From Photobacterium alginatilyticum (lineage in GTDB: Bacteria > Pseudomonadota > Gammaproteobacteria > Enterobacterales > Vibrionaceae), in contig NZ_RSEJ01000021.1 of the NCBI RefSeq assembly GCF_009910675.1, forward strand, positions 1 through 64,000: DNA of 64,000 nucleotides. The letters run 5' to 3'. Every line of letters begins with the position of its first letter. Within the stretch, counting starts at the first letter, position 1. The notes beneath the pieces were generated by a model. It worked only from the letters and a program-made list of their open reading frames with translations, made no database searches and was not told where the DNA came from. Positions 29,049 through 37,589 of this stretch are shown one piece after another. Made by a program: the position numbers and the translations under genes.

Positions 29049-31541
29049 ATGAAATGTTCACGACGGAAGTTTATTAAAGCGCAGGCAGCAGCATCCGCAG
29101 CAGCCGCCATTGGAATGACGATCCCGGTGAAGGCCAGTAATGTGGTGACGGATGCATCTAAGACTCAGTTGAAATGGCAAAAAGCACCGTGCCGCTTTTG
29201 TGGAACGGGGTGTTCGGTGAACGTCGGGGTGAAGGATGACAAGGTTGTTGCGACCCATGGCGACATCAAGTCACCGGTAAACCGTGGCCTGAACTGCGTG
29301 AAGGGTTATTTCCTCTCTAAGATTATGTACGGCGATGATCGTCTGACTCAGCCGATGCTGCGTATGAAAGGCGGCAAGTATGACAAGAATGGTGAGTTCA
29401 CGCCGGTGAGTTGGGATCAGGCCTTTGATATTATGGCCGAGAAATGGAAAGCGACGCTGAAAGAGAAGGGACCGGAAGGGATCGGAATGTTTGGCTCGGG
29501 GCAGTGGACGGTTTATGAAGGCTATGCCGCATCGAAACTGATGAAAGCGGGATTCCGTTCCAATAACATTGAACCTAATGCCAGGCACTGTATGGCGTCT
29601 GCCGTTGTTGGCTTTATCAGGACGTTTGGTATTGATGAGCCGATGGGGTGTTATGACGATATCGAAGCAGCTGACGCCTTCGTCCTCTGGGGCTCTAATA
29701 TGGCGGAGATGCACCCCATTTTGTGGACCCGGGTGACTGACCGACGTTTGTCGAGCCCGCATGTGAAAGTCTCGGTTCTATCGACGTTTGAGCATCGTAG
29801 TTTCGAGCTGGCAGACATCCCTATTGTTTTTACTCCTCAGTCTGATCTTGCCATCCTTAACTTTATCGCCAACTACATCATTACCAACAACAAGGTAAAC
29901 CAAGACTTTGTCAGCAAGCATGTTAACTTCCGCCGGGGGGCGACAGATATCGGTTACGGACTGCGCCCCGAGCACCCACTGCAACAAAAAGCGAAGAACC
30001 CGGACAGCGGCGCCTCTGATCCCATGACATTTGACGAATTTAAAGAGTTTGTTTCGGAGTATACGGTAGAAAAAGCCAGTAAACTCTCTGGTGTGAAACC
30101 GGATAAGCTTATTGAGTTGGCAGAGTTGTATGCAAACCCCGATACCAAAGTGGTGTCATTCTGGACCATGGGTTTCAATCAGCATACGCGCGGGGTGTGG
30201 TGTAATAACTTGGTCTATAACATTCACCTGCTGACCGGGAAAATTTCCACTCCCGGTAACAGTCCATTTTCATTAACCGGTCAGCCATCGGCTTGTGGTA
30301 CTGCCCGTGAGGTAGGTACTTTCGCCCACCGCTTGCCTGCCGATTTGGTGGTCGCCAACCCAGATCATCGTAAAACAGCGGAAAAGATCTGGAAACTTCC
30401 AGAAGGGACTATCCCGGGTAAAGTTGGTGCCCACGCGGTATTGCAAAACCGTCTATTACGCGACGGAAAGATCAATGCTTATTGGATCCAGGTGAACAAT
30501 AATCTTCAGGCGGCGGCCAATATCAACGAGGAGACCCTGCCTGGTTATCGCAATCCGGATAATTTTATTGTTGTTTCCGAGGCGTATCCAACGGTGACAG
30601 CTCAGGCTGCCGATCTGATCTTGCCCACTGCGATGTGGGTCGAGAAAGAAGGTGCGTATGGTAATGCAGAGCGTCGAACTCAGCTGTGGTATCAAATGGT
30701 CAAAGCGCCCGGCGAATCCAAGTCAGATCTCTGGCAGTTGATGGAGTTCTCAAAACGTTTCAAAACCGAGGAAGTATGGCCGAAAGAACTGCTTGATGCG
30801 AACCCGGGCTTTAAGGGTAAAACGTTATTTGATGTGTTGTTCATCAATGGCCAGGTCAACAAGTTCCCGCTGTCCGATCTGCCGGAGGGGCAGATTAATG
30901 ATGAAGCGACAGAATATGGCTTCTATGTCCAGAAAGGGTTGTTCGAGGAATATGCCGAGTTCGGCCGTGGCCATGGGCATGATCTGGCACCGTTTGAGAT
31001 GTATCACCAGTCTCGCGGGTTACGTTGGCCGGTTGTCGACGGCAAGGAGACATTGTGGCGGTACCGTGAAGGAGCGGATCCGTATGTGAAAAAAGGAGCG
31101 GGCTTTGAGTTTTACGGCAAGCCTGACGGTAAAGCGATCATCTTTGCTCTTCCTTTTGAACCGGCGGCTGAAGCGCCGGATAAAGACTATGATCTCTGGC
31201 TTGTTACCGGTCGGGTGCTAGAGCACTGGCACTCCGGTTCTATGACGCAACGGGTTCCAGAGTTATTTAAGTCTTATCCGAATGCACAAGTCTTTATGCA
31301 TCCTGAGGATGCGAAATCCCGCGGATTACGGCGCGGCGATGCGGTCAAGGTTGTTTCCCGGCGCGGTGAAATCATCACGCGAGTGGAAACCCGGGGCCGT
31401 AATAAGCCGCCGAAAGGTTTGGTGTTTGTACCCTGGTTTGATGCCAGTCAGCTCATTAATAAGGTGACGTTGGATGCAACCGATCCGCTGTCCAAGCAGA
31501 CTGACTTCAAGAAGTGCGCAGTTAAAATAATGAAAGCATAG
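29049..31541 (+). CDS. napA: Periplasmic nitrate reductase catalytic subunit NapA
   Basis: 830 residues from the ATG preceded by AGAGGTCGTA, the usual NapA length; an in-frame ATG at 29016 would add 11 residues before the Tat signal and is less likely. The twin-arginine motif SRRKFIK (4-10) directs export of the folded protein. One [4Fe-4S] cluster is bound by Cys48, Cys51, Cys55 and Cys83, and Cys181 (NARHCMAS) is the molybdenum ligand of the bis-MGD cofactor. It reduces nitrate to nitrite in the periplasm with electrons from NapB/NapC. Unusually, no napD chaperone gene precedes it. Confidence 0.97.
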   Translation: MKCSRRKFIKAQAAASAAAAIGMTIPVKASNVVTDASKTQLKWQKAPCRFCGTGCSVNVGVKDDKVVATHGDIKSPVNRGLNCVKGYFLSKIMYGDDRLTQPMLRMKGGKYDKNGEFTPVSWDQAFDIMAEKWKATLKEKGPEGIGMFGSGQWTVYEGYAASKLMKAGFRSNNIEPNARHCMASAVVGFIRTFGIDEPMGCYDDIEAADAFVLWGSNMAEMHPILWTRVTDRRLSSPHVKVSVLSTFEHRSFELADIPIVFTPQSDLAILNFIANYIITNNKVNQDFVSKHVNFRRGATDIGYGLRPEHPLQQKAKNPDSGASDPMTFDEFKEFVSEYTVEKASKLSGVKPDKLIELAELYANPDTKVVSFWTMGFNQHTRGVWCNNLVYNIHLLTGKISTPGNSPFSLTGQPSACGTAREVGTFAHRLPADLVVANPDHRKTAEKIWKLPEGTIPGKVGAHAVLQNRLLRDGKINAYWIQVNNNLQAAANINEETLPGYRNPDNFIVVSEAYPTVTAQAADLILPTAMWVEKEGAYGNAERRTQLWYQMVKAPGESKSDLWQLMEFSKRFKTEEVWPKELLDANPGFKGKTLFDVLFINGQVNKFPLSDLPEGQINDEATEYGFYVQKGLFEEYAEFGRGHGHDLAPFEMYHQSRGLRWPVVDGKETLWRYREGADPYVKKGAGFEFYGKPDGKAIIFALPFEPAAEAPDKDYDLWLVTGRVLEHWHSGSMTQRVPELFKSYPNAQVFMHPEDAKSRGLRRGDAVKVVSRRGEIITRVETRGRNKPPKGLVFVPWFDASQLINKVTLDATDPLSKQTDFKKCAVKIMKA

Positions 31542-31552
31542 GAGTCTGAATA

Positions 31553-32023
31553 ATGAAGGGTTTAATTTCCGTACTTCTTTTGCTAACGGCCGCGTTGTCA
31601 CTTTCTGCTGCGGTAGTGGTTGCGGCTACTGCGATTGTTGATGAGGAGTTGGCGACACTGCGTATGTCGGCGCTAGATACTCAGCCTGAGCCTCCGGTGA
31701 TGAGCCATCCTCTCAATACTGACATTATTCCGAAGCGGAGTTATCCGATGCAGCCGCCGGTTATTCCGCACAAGATTGACAATTACCAAGTCGATCTGAA
31801 TGTGAATAAGTGCATGTCTTGCCATGCTCGGAGCCGGGTAGAGGAAACGCAGGCCCGCATGATCAGTGTGACTCACTATATGGATCGTGATGGTAACTTC
31901 CTAGCAGAGCTTTCTCCGCGAAGGTACTTCTGTCAGCAGTGTCATGTGGTACAAACCGATGCGAAGCAACTGGTCGGTACTGATTTCACAGATCTTGACA
32001 CCTTAATTGATCAAGAGCAGTGA
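31553..32023 (+). CDS. napB: Dihaem cytochrome c NapB
   Basis: 156 residues with an N-terminal signal peptide (about 24 residues). Two haem c motifs, CMSCH and CQQCH, and spaced His residues for axial ligation (e.g. PPVIPHKI, ISVTHYM). NapB is the small electron-transfer subunit that feeds NapA. It starts 11 bases after the napA stop. Confidence 0.95.
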   Translation: MKGLISVLLLLTAALSLSAAVVVAATAIVDEELATLRMSALDTQPEPPVMSHPLNTDIIPKRSYPMQPPVIPHKIDNYQVDLNVNKCMSCHARSRVEETQARMISVTHYMDRDGNFLAELSPRRYFCQQCHVVQTDAKQLVGTDFTDLDTLIDQEQ

Positions 32024-32036
32024 GGAGGTAGCCAGC

Positions 32037-32618
32037 ATGTGGAACTGGATAAAGAAATGGTGGCAGCTGGTTCGTTCTCCATCGAAATATTTCAGTCTTG
32101 GGTTTTTAACCCTGGGTGGATTTATTGCCGGGATCCTTTTCTGGGGTGCCTTCAACACAGGTATGGAATTTACGAATAGTGAGCCATTTTGTGTGAGCTG
32201 CCATAGAGATAATGTCTATCAGGAAATTCAAGGCACCATCCACTTTACCAACCGTACCGGTGTGCGGGCTATTTGCTCTGACTGTCATGTTCCCCATGAC
32301 TGGACAGATAAAATGGCGCGTAAGATGCAAGCTTCAAAAGAGGTGTATGCCTGGGTTACCGGCGCAATTTCGACGTTAGATAAATTCAACGAAAGGCGAC
32401 GACATATGGCTGACAGAGAGTGGGCGAGAATGAAGAAAAACGACTCACTGGAATGCCGGAACTGTCATGAATTTGTTTATATGGACTTTACCCGCCAGTC
32501 ACAGCGAGCAGCCAATCAGCATTCGACGGCGTTAGCTGGTGGGGAGAAAACCTGTATTGACTGCCATAAAGGTATCGCCCATAAGCTGCCTGATATGCAT
32601 GGCGTGGAAGGGTTTTAA
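32037..32618 (+). CDS. napC: Tetrahaem cytochrome c quinol dehydrogenase NapC
   Basis: 193 residues from the ATG preceded by GAGGAGGTAGCCAGC. One N-terminal membrane span (SLGFLTLGGFIAGILFW) anchors four haem c motifs: CVSCH, CSDCH, CRNCH and CIDCH. NapC oxidises menaquinol or ubiquinol and passes electrons to NapB. Last gene of the operon, followed by a strong terminator. Confidence 0.95.
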   Translation: MWNWIKKWWQLVRSPSKYFSLGFLTLGGFIAGILFWGAFNTGMEFTNSEPFCVSCHRDNVYQEIQGTIHFTNRTGVRAICSDCHVPHDWTDKMARKMQASKEVYAWVTGAISTLDKFNERRRHMADREWARMKKNDSLECRNCHEFVYMDFTRQSQRAANQHSTALAGGEKTCIDCHKGIAHKLPDMHGVEGF

Positions 32619-32640
32619 CTCTTCTGTCGTGATGTAGCCA

Positions 32641-32669
32641 AAGGGTAACAAGGTGCTTGTTACCCTTTT
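32641..32669 (+). terminator. Rho-independent terminator of the nap operon
   Basis: AAGGGTAACAAG / CTTGTTACCCTT arms, 3-base loop, then TT; 22 bases after the napC stop. Confidence 0.9.
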
Positions 32670-32911
32670 ATCTTTCAACTTATACAGGCATCTTGAATAC
32701 ATTTGATTGGTGTAAAAATCGTCAAAAATGGCTGCATCTTTCCGTATTTTTTCTGAAAAGGTGACATCAGGTCAATAATCGTTATGAAAAGTAAATATCT
32801 CTATTACTTACTAACCAGAGGTAATAAAATGCTTTGCTTTTTATAGCATGGGTATCCATTGTTTTTACAGTGTGTACATAACAACAATTAGCACTGCGAA
32901 CAATAAACGCT

Positions 32912-33853
32912 ATGAGCAAATCTGAAGCACCAACTTTTAGTTATAAATTTCTCCTGCCTCGCTATTGGCCAACATTAATGATGGTATTGATCATGTACCT
33001 GCTTAGCTGGCTGCCATATTTTATCCAGTTTCGCCTGGGGCAATGGATTGGGCAGGGAGTTATGCGGGTTTTGCCGAAACGTCGCCAGACCATTGAGAAG
33101 AACCTTTCGCTTTGCTTTCCTGATATGCCAGAGCAGGAACGTAATCGCCTTGTTGAAATGAATATCAAGAATGCCGGGCTGGCGCTGTTTGAAACCGGAA
33201 TGGCCTGGTTTTGGCCAGATCTGCGTGTTCGTCGCCACGTGACCCTTGAAGGCATGGAGCATATCTACAAGCTAGAAAGCCAAGGGAAGGGGATGTTGAT
33301 GATGGCGGTTCACTCAATGAACCTGGAATTGGGGGCGCGTGCGTTTGGGATAACTAAAGCGGGGATGGGGGTTTACCGACCGAATAGCAATCCCTGTTTT
33401 GATTATTTCCAGTATCAAGGCCGCGCTCGCTCAAACCGCACCTTGATAGATCGCAGAGATGTAAAAGGGATGATCCATGCATTGCGTACCGGTAAAGTCG
33501 TATGGTATGCCCCGGATCATGATTATGGTCGCCGTCGTTCAACCTTTGCTCCGCTTTTTGCCGTTGAAAAAGCGTGTACGACAACAGGTACAAGTTTATT
33601 AGCTGATGCATCTGAATGTGCCGTGGTGCCGTTTACAATTGTCAGAAATACAGAATCCGGCCAATACACTCTGAAAATTCATGAGCCTTTGGAAGCTTTT
33701 CCTCATAAAGATGAACAGGCTGCGGCAGAGTACATCAACAAAGCCGTTGAGCGTTCCATCATGGAAGCTCCCGAGCAATATATGTGGCTTCACCGTCGCT
33801 TTAAGACTCGCCCGGAAGGAGAGACTTGTTTATATGCTAAATCATCGTCCTAG
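32912..33853 (+). CDS. Lipid A biosynthesis acyltransferase, LpxL-like (copy 1)
   Basis: 313 residues. An N-terminal membrane anchor (TLMMVLIMYLLSWLPYFI) is followed by the lysophospholipid-acyltransferase motif H134-S-M-N-L-E139 and by GVYRPNSNPCFD, NRTLIDRRDVKGM and APDHDYGRR, all typical of LpxL/LpxP. These enzymes add a secondary laurate or palmitoleate to Kdo2-lipid IVA at the inner membrane. A very similar gene follows. A short terminator after this gene suggests separate transcription. Which one is the housekeeping LpxL and which a conditional (LpxP-like) form cannot be told. Confidence 0.88.
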   Translation: MSKSEAPTFSYKFLLPRYWPTLMMVLIMYLLSWLPYFIQFRLGQWIGQGVMRVLPKRRQTIEKNLSLCFPDMPEQERNRLVEMNIKNAGLALFETGMAWFWPDLRVRRHVTLEGMEHIYKLESQGKGMLMMAVHSMNLELGARAFGITKAGMGVYRPNSNPCFDYFQYQGRARSNRTLIDRRDVKGMIHALRTGKVVWYAPDHDYGRRRSTFAPLFAVEKACTTTGTSLLADASECAVVPFTIVRNTESGQYTLKIHEPLEAFPHKDEQAAAEYINKAVERSIMEAPEQYMWLHRRFKTRPEGETCLYAKSSS

Positions 33854-34184
33854 TGAGAGACTTTTTGCCTAAGTAGGCCTAACGTATCTATCTTTCCAGA
33901 AGCCCGCTCATGTGGGCTTTTCTTTCCTCGCCAAACATGTCATTCATTCCTCTTGGGTATTACTCGTTGCTATTTGTTCTCTGTAATGTTGTAAATTTAC
34001 AGGGCTAACTATTGGATTTAAGTATAGTTTTCTTAATATAGCCTGTATGGATAGCTAGAAGTCTTGTTACAGTCTTGCATGATTGGTTACTAATTAATAA
34101 AATACGATGTTCGATAGGGGTAATCCCTTGCTTTTATTGACCATGATGAAGCCAGAATAATAACCATGGGAATGTTTTTCTAAT
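33854..34184. other. Intergenic region between the two lpxL-like genes
   Basis: 331 AT-rich bases with the terminator below; otherwise only the promoter of copy 2 is expected here. Confidence 0.4.
33900..33924 (+). terminator. Rho-independent terminator
   Basis: AAGCCCGC / GTGGGCTT arms around TCAT followed by TTCTTT. Confidence 0.8.
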
Positions 34185-35111
34185 ATGAGTAATTTAACCG
34201 CGCCTACGTTTAAAAAAGCGTTTCTTCATCCACGCTATTGGCTAACGTTGACCATGATTGGTGTGATGTATCTAATCAGCTGGTTGCCGTATTTTATCCA
34301 GTTCCGCCTCGGCCAGGGGCTTGGGCGTCTGGCGATGGGGATAGTTAAAAAACGCCGTAAGACGATTGAACGTAATCTTGAACTTTGTTTTCCGGATATG
34401 CCTGCTGACGAACGCGAGACATTGACGCAAAAAAACATCGACAATACAGGTTTGGCCATGTTTGAGACGGGCATGGCTTGGTTTTGGCCTGATTTGCGCG
34501 TTGAGCGTCATGTGACGTATGAAGGTTTGGAGTACATTCATCAACTTGAAGAGCAGGGAAAGGGTGTTCTATTGATCGCGGTGCATTCGCTGAATCTTGA
34601 ACTCGGCGCCCGGGCATTTGGTTTGAAGACTCCAGGCGTAGGTGTCTATCGACCAAATACGAATCCATGTTTTGATTATTTCCAGTTTAACGGCCGTATT
34701 CGCTCGAACAAATACATGGTTGATCGCCGGGATGTCAAAGGAATGCTGCGTGCATTGCGAAATGGTGAGCGCGTTTGGTATGCACCCGATCATGATTATG
34801 GTCGACGCCGTTCGACTTTTGCTCCGCTATTTGCGGTTGAAAAGGCTTGCACCACAACGGGTACGAGTTTGCTGGTGGATGCTTCGGATTGTGCCGTTGT
34901 GCCATTCGCGATGGTCCGCAATACGGATACGGGGCGTTATACACTTAAGGTCTTCCCACCGCTGGAAGAGTTTCCTCACAATGATCCTGATGCTGCCGCT
35001 GTTTATGTAAATAAGGCCATCGAGCGCTCAATTATGGAAGCACCGGAACAGTATATGTGGCTTCACCGCCGCTTTAAGACTCGCCCGGAAGGCGAAGAAT
35101 CGCTTTACTAG
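34185..35111 (+). CDS. Lipid A biosynthesis acyltransferase, LpxL-like (copy 2)
   Basis: 308 residues, aligned without gaps to copy 1 over nearly the whole length; active-site His134 and Glu139 (HSLNLE) are at the same numbers, and both end MWLHRRFKTRPEGE. It differs mainly at the N-terminus, which suggests tandem duplication and divergence rather than a recent copy. It has its own strong terminator. Confidence 0.88.
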   Translation: MSNLTAPTFKKAFLHPRYWLTLTMIGVMYLISWLPYFIQFRLGQGLGRLAMGIVKKRRKTIERNLELCFPDMPADERETLTQKNIDNTGLAMFETGMAWFWPDLRVERHVTYEGLEYIHQLEEQGKGVLLIAVHSLNLELGARAFGLKTPGVGVYRPNTNPCFDYFQFNGRIRSNKYMVDRRDVKGMLRALRNGERVWYAPDHDYGRRRSTFAPLFAVEKACTTTGTSLLVDASDCAVVPFAMVRNTDTGRYTLKVFPPLEEFPHNDPDAAAVYVNKAIERSIMEAPEQYMWLHRRFKTRPEGEESLY

Positions 35112-35134
35112 TCTTGCCCAAGCGCAAATAAAAG

Positions 35135-35180
35135 AAAGTGTAGGGAAGAGCACGGCGCTCGCTTTCCCTACACTTTTTTT
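35135..35180 (+). terminator. Rho-independent terminator
   Basis: 13-bp arms AAAGTGTAGGGAA / TTCCCTACACTTT, with an inner GAGC/GCTC pairing, then TTTTT. Confidence 0.93.
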
Positions 35181-35236
35181 TGCCTGTGGCTCATTGATCC
35201 AATGAGCTAATCTTCAAATAAATTCGCTTTCCGGCT

Positions 35237-35902
35237 TTAGCCAACCAGCTTACCTTGCTGATAATCAGATATCGCCTGCTCAATCTCTTCCATGCTGTTC
35301 ATCACAAAAGGACCATAGTGAACAACGGGCTCATCGATGGGCAACCCAGAAAGAAGCAAGATGCCAGTATCCTCTGTTGCTTTGATCGACAGACCTTCAC
35401 CGCTTTCGAGAATAGCCAGCTGACCTGCCCGGGCTGTGACGCCGGCGATCTCAATAGCCCCTTTGTAAACATACAGCATGGCTTGAAAATCCGGGTTCAG
35501 GCAACTGTTGAATGATTCGCCGCTGGCTGCTCGCCAATCGGCAACCGTTGTCGGAACGCCGGTTTTTTGTAAAGGGCCGGTTAATGTCTCACCCTTGATG
35601 GTCAAATCGCCGGAGATCACACGGACCAGGCTATTATCGGAGAGTGATTTTTCTGTGATCACCTCAGGTTGGAAATCATGATACTGTGCCGGTTGCATTT
35701 TTTTGGTTGCTGGCAGGTTAATCCAAATCTGAAAACCATGCAGGTTGCCATCGGTCATCATGGGCATTTCACTGTGAATGACCCCTCGTCCGGCGGACAT
35801 CCATTGCGCGCCGCCATCACGCAGTTCACCTGTGTTTCCCATATGATCTTTATGTTGAAAGTGACCTTGCAGCATATAGGTAAGGGTCTCGATGCCTCTG
35901 TG
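35237..35902 (-). pseudogene. 5'-truncated pirin gene
   Basis: The frame encodes a pirin lacking its first 65 or so residues. Homology to the full-length neighbour starts abruptly at HRGIETLTYM (35902); immediately upstream the frame hits a stop and the sequence is unrelated. The remaining 212 codons after an internal Met are intact, including the C-terminal cupin, but the missing N-terminal cupin strand carries conserved metal ligands (DHPHRG). No ribosome binding site precedes the internal Met. Best read as the residue of a duplication or recombination next to the defence island. Confidence 0.75.
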
Positions 35903-36006
35903 TTTTCAAGAGCTACAAAAAAATTTGTTCATATTATAGTGCTTGATCACGTTTACGCTGCTGCGCTAAATTTCGCTCTACGATGAGTAAAAATGACAAT
36001 TCACAT

Positions 36007-36025
36007 GGCAGAAAGTGATTAGAGC
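36007..36025 (-). repeat. Short repeat, copy with motif GCTCTAA-N5-TTCTGCC
   Basis: On the minus strand it reads GCTCTAA-TCACT-TTCTGCC, the same two 7-base blocks at the same spacing as the copy at 37162-37180, in opposite orientation. It lies in the gap between the broken and the intact pirin genes. Confidence 0.4.
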
Positions 36026-36092
36026 TGACTGTGCCTATAGAGAGCAGGAGTTAATGCTAATTCACCTGATCTCTATAAAATATAGTTGACTG

Positions 36093-36932
36093 TTATACCA
36101 ATTGACCTTGCTGGTAGTCTTGTACGGCTTGTTCAATCTCTTCCATGCTATTCATTACAAACGGTCCGTAATGCACCACAGGCTCATTGATCGGGATGCC
36201 CGATAGTAACAGCACACCACTGTCTTCAGTGTTTGTGATGGCTAGTCCCTCACCGTAATCGAGTAATGCCAACTGTCCGGTTTTGACGGTTTTTCCTTCC
36301 ACTTCAATTGTACCTTTGTAGACATAGAGCATCGCTTGGAAGTCGGGATTTAGGCAACTGGTAAATTTCGCCCCCTTGGTTGCTTGCCAGTCTGCGATTG
36401 TGGTTGGAACACCTGTTTGCTGCAATGGCCCTTTGATTGTATCGCCTTGAATGGTGAGATCACCTGAAATTAAGCGAACGAGGTTATTTTTGCCTAATAC
36501 CTTTTCAGTGATCATCTCAGGCTGAAAGTCAGTGTATTGGGCTGGCTGCATCTTCTTGGCTGCTGGCAAGTTAACCCAGATTTGGAAGCCGTGTAGCGAG
36601 CCGTCAGTCATCATCGGCATTTCACTGTGGATGATACCTTTACCCGCAGACATCCATTGTGCGCCACCATCCCGTAATTCACCTACGTTGCCCATATGGT
36701 CTTTATGTTGGAAGTGGCCATTGAGCATATACGTCAGAGTTTCTATACCGCGATGGGGGTGATCTGGAAACCCACCAATGTAGTCATCAGGGCTAATCGA
36801 TTTCAATTCATCGATCATTAAAAATGGTGAAAAGCTGGTGTTGTTAAATCCATGTACACGCTGGATTTTTACGCCATCACCATCAGATGATGGGTGAGAT
36901 TGAATGATTTGTTTGATACGTCGGATTGCCAT
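36093..36932 (-). CDS. Pirin family protein
   Basis: 279 residues from the ATG preceded by GGAGGCGACT. Bicupin with the N-terminal metal site GGFPDHPHRGIETLTY and HFQHKDHMGN, then SAGKGIIHSEMP. Pirins are iron-binding, some with quercetinase activity, others transcription cofactors; here the role is unknown. The frame extends 35 codons upstream but without a start signal. Confidence 0.88.
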   Translation of the reverse strand: MAIRRIKQIIQSHPSSDGDGVKIQRVHGFNNTSFSPFLMIDELKSISPDDYIGGFPDHPHRGIETLTYMLNGHFQHKDHMGNVGELRDGGAQWMSAGKGIIHSEMPMMTDGSLHGFQIWVNLPAAKKMQPAQYTDFQPEMITEKVLGKNNLVRLISGDLTIQGDTIKGPLQQTGVPTTIADWQATKGAKFTSCLNPDFQAMLYVYKGTIEVEGKTVKTGQLALLDYGEGLAITNTEDSGVLLLSGIPINEPVVHYGPFVMNSMEEIEQAVQDYQQGQLV

Positions 36933-37118
36933 AGTCGCCTCCAAATTACTTTCTGTTCTGTAGTGTAGAAAACAACGTGCGATGCAAACAGGGGGCAAAA
37001 ACGAACAGCTTGTTTGAAAAATTTGAATGACTATCAAGTAGGAGAAGCAGAGGGGGGGGGGAAATATGAAAGACCATCAATGATTAAGTATAGTTTTATA
37101 TCGTTAGTATGGATAAAG

Positions 37119-37180
37119 CCTGTCAGTTTCATTGTATCAATGTGACTAGAGCTGACAGGTTGCTCTAACATGCTTCTGCC
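37119..37180 (+). repeat. Hairpin repeat at the left edge of the MBL/E2-E1-JAB/patatin operon
   Basis: CCTGTCAG and CTGACAGG form the outer stem, with CATTG/CAATG pairing inside; the hairpin (37119-37159) is followed by GTTGCTCTAACATGCTTCTGCC. A related unit with the same order of parts (TGTCAG stem, then TTGCTCTAA and YTCTGYCC) lies at 42388-42452, just after the operon, in the same orientation. The pair brackets the operon. Confidence 0.55.
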
Positions 37181-37272
37181 CTATTGTCTGATAGTGCTAA
37201 AGCTCATTCTCAGTCTGTTAATGCTGATTAGCGATACATTTTCTAATCTCTGCTCCCCTAGCGAGACACAAC

Positions 37273-37299
37273 AAAAGGTCTGCCTATGGCTGACCTTTT
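37273..37299. terminator. Hairpin AAAAGGTC / GACCTTTT
   Basis: 8-bp arms plus an inner GCC/GGC with one mismatch, T-rich on both ends. Possible bidirectional terminator, but no gene ends within 200 bases, so it may be the relic of a lost gene. Confidence 0.45.
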
Positions 37300-37589
37300 A
37301 TTGTGGTACATAGAACGGGTGTTATGTTCTATGGGGCATCATATTTTTCAAATTCACATTAGGGGCGGTGATAGAGAATGATCAAATTCTACTTTCACCG
37401 ACACCAGGTGATTTTCATATCACATTGTTTTAAATCTAATTGATCTAAATCAATAATGTGTGTGTGAGGAACATCTAACGCATTTAGTGTCGATATGTGG
37501 TGTTGCAAGGTTGACTGAGGCACAATATAGTGTGTTTCTATTGGTTTCATAGCGGCAAGTGGCTTAGTGTTTGGTATTATGGAGTGGTG

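Larger units (their letters stand above)
36933..37589. other. Left boundary region of the defence island
   Basis: 657 AT-rich bases upstream of divergent genes. It includes a run of nine G residues (near 37053), the hairpin repeat at 37119-37180, and a terminator-like hairpin at 37273-37299. I see no gene in it; composition changes here from core-like to accessory. Confidence 0.45.

Noticed and set aside
35237..35875. Second functional pirin
   Set aside because: It lacks the N-terminal metal-ligand region and any start signal; called a pseudogene instead.
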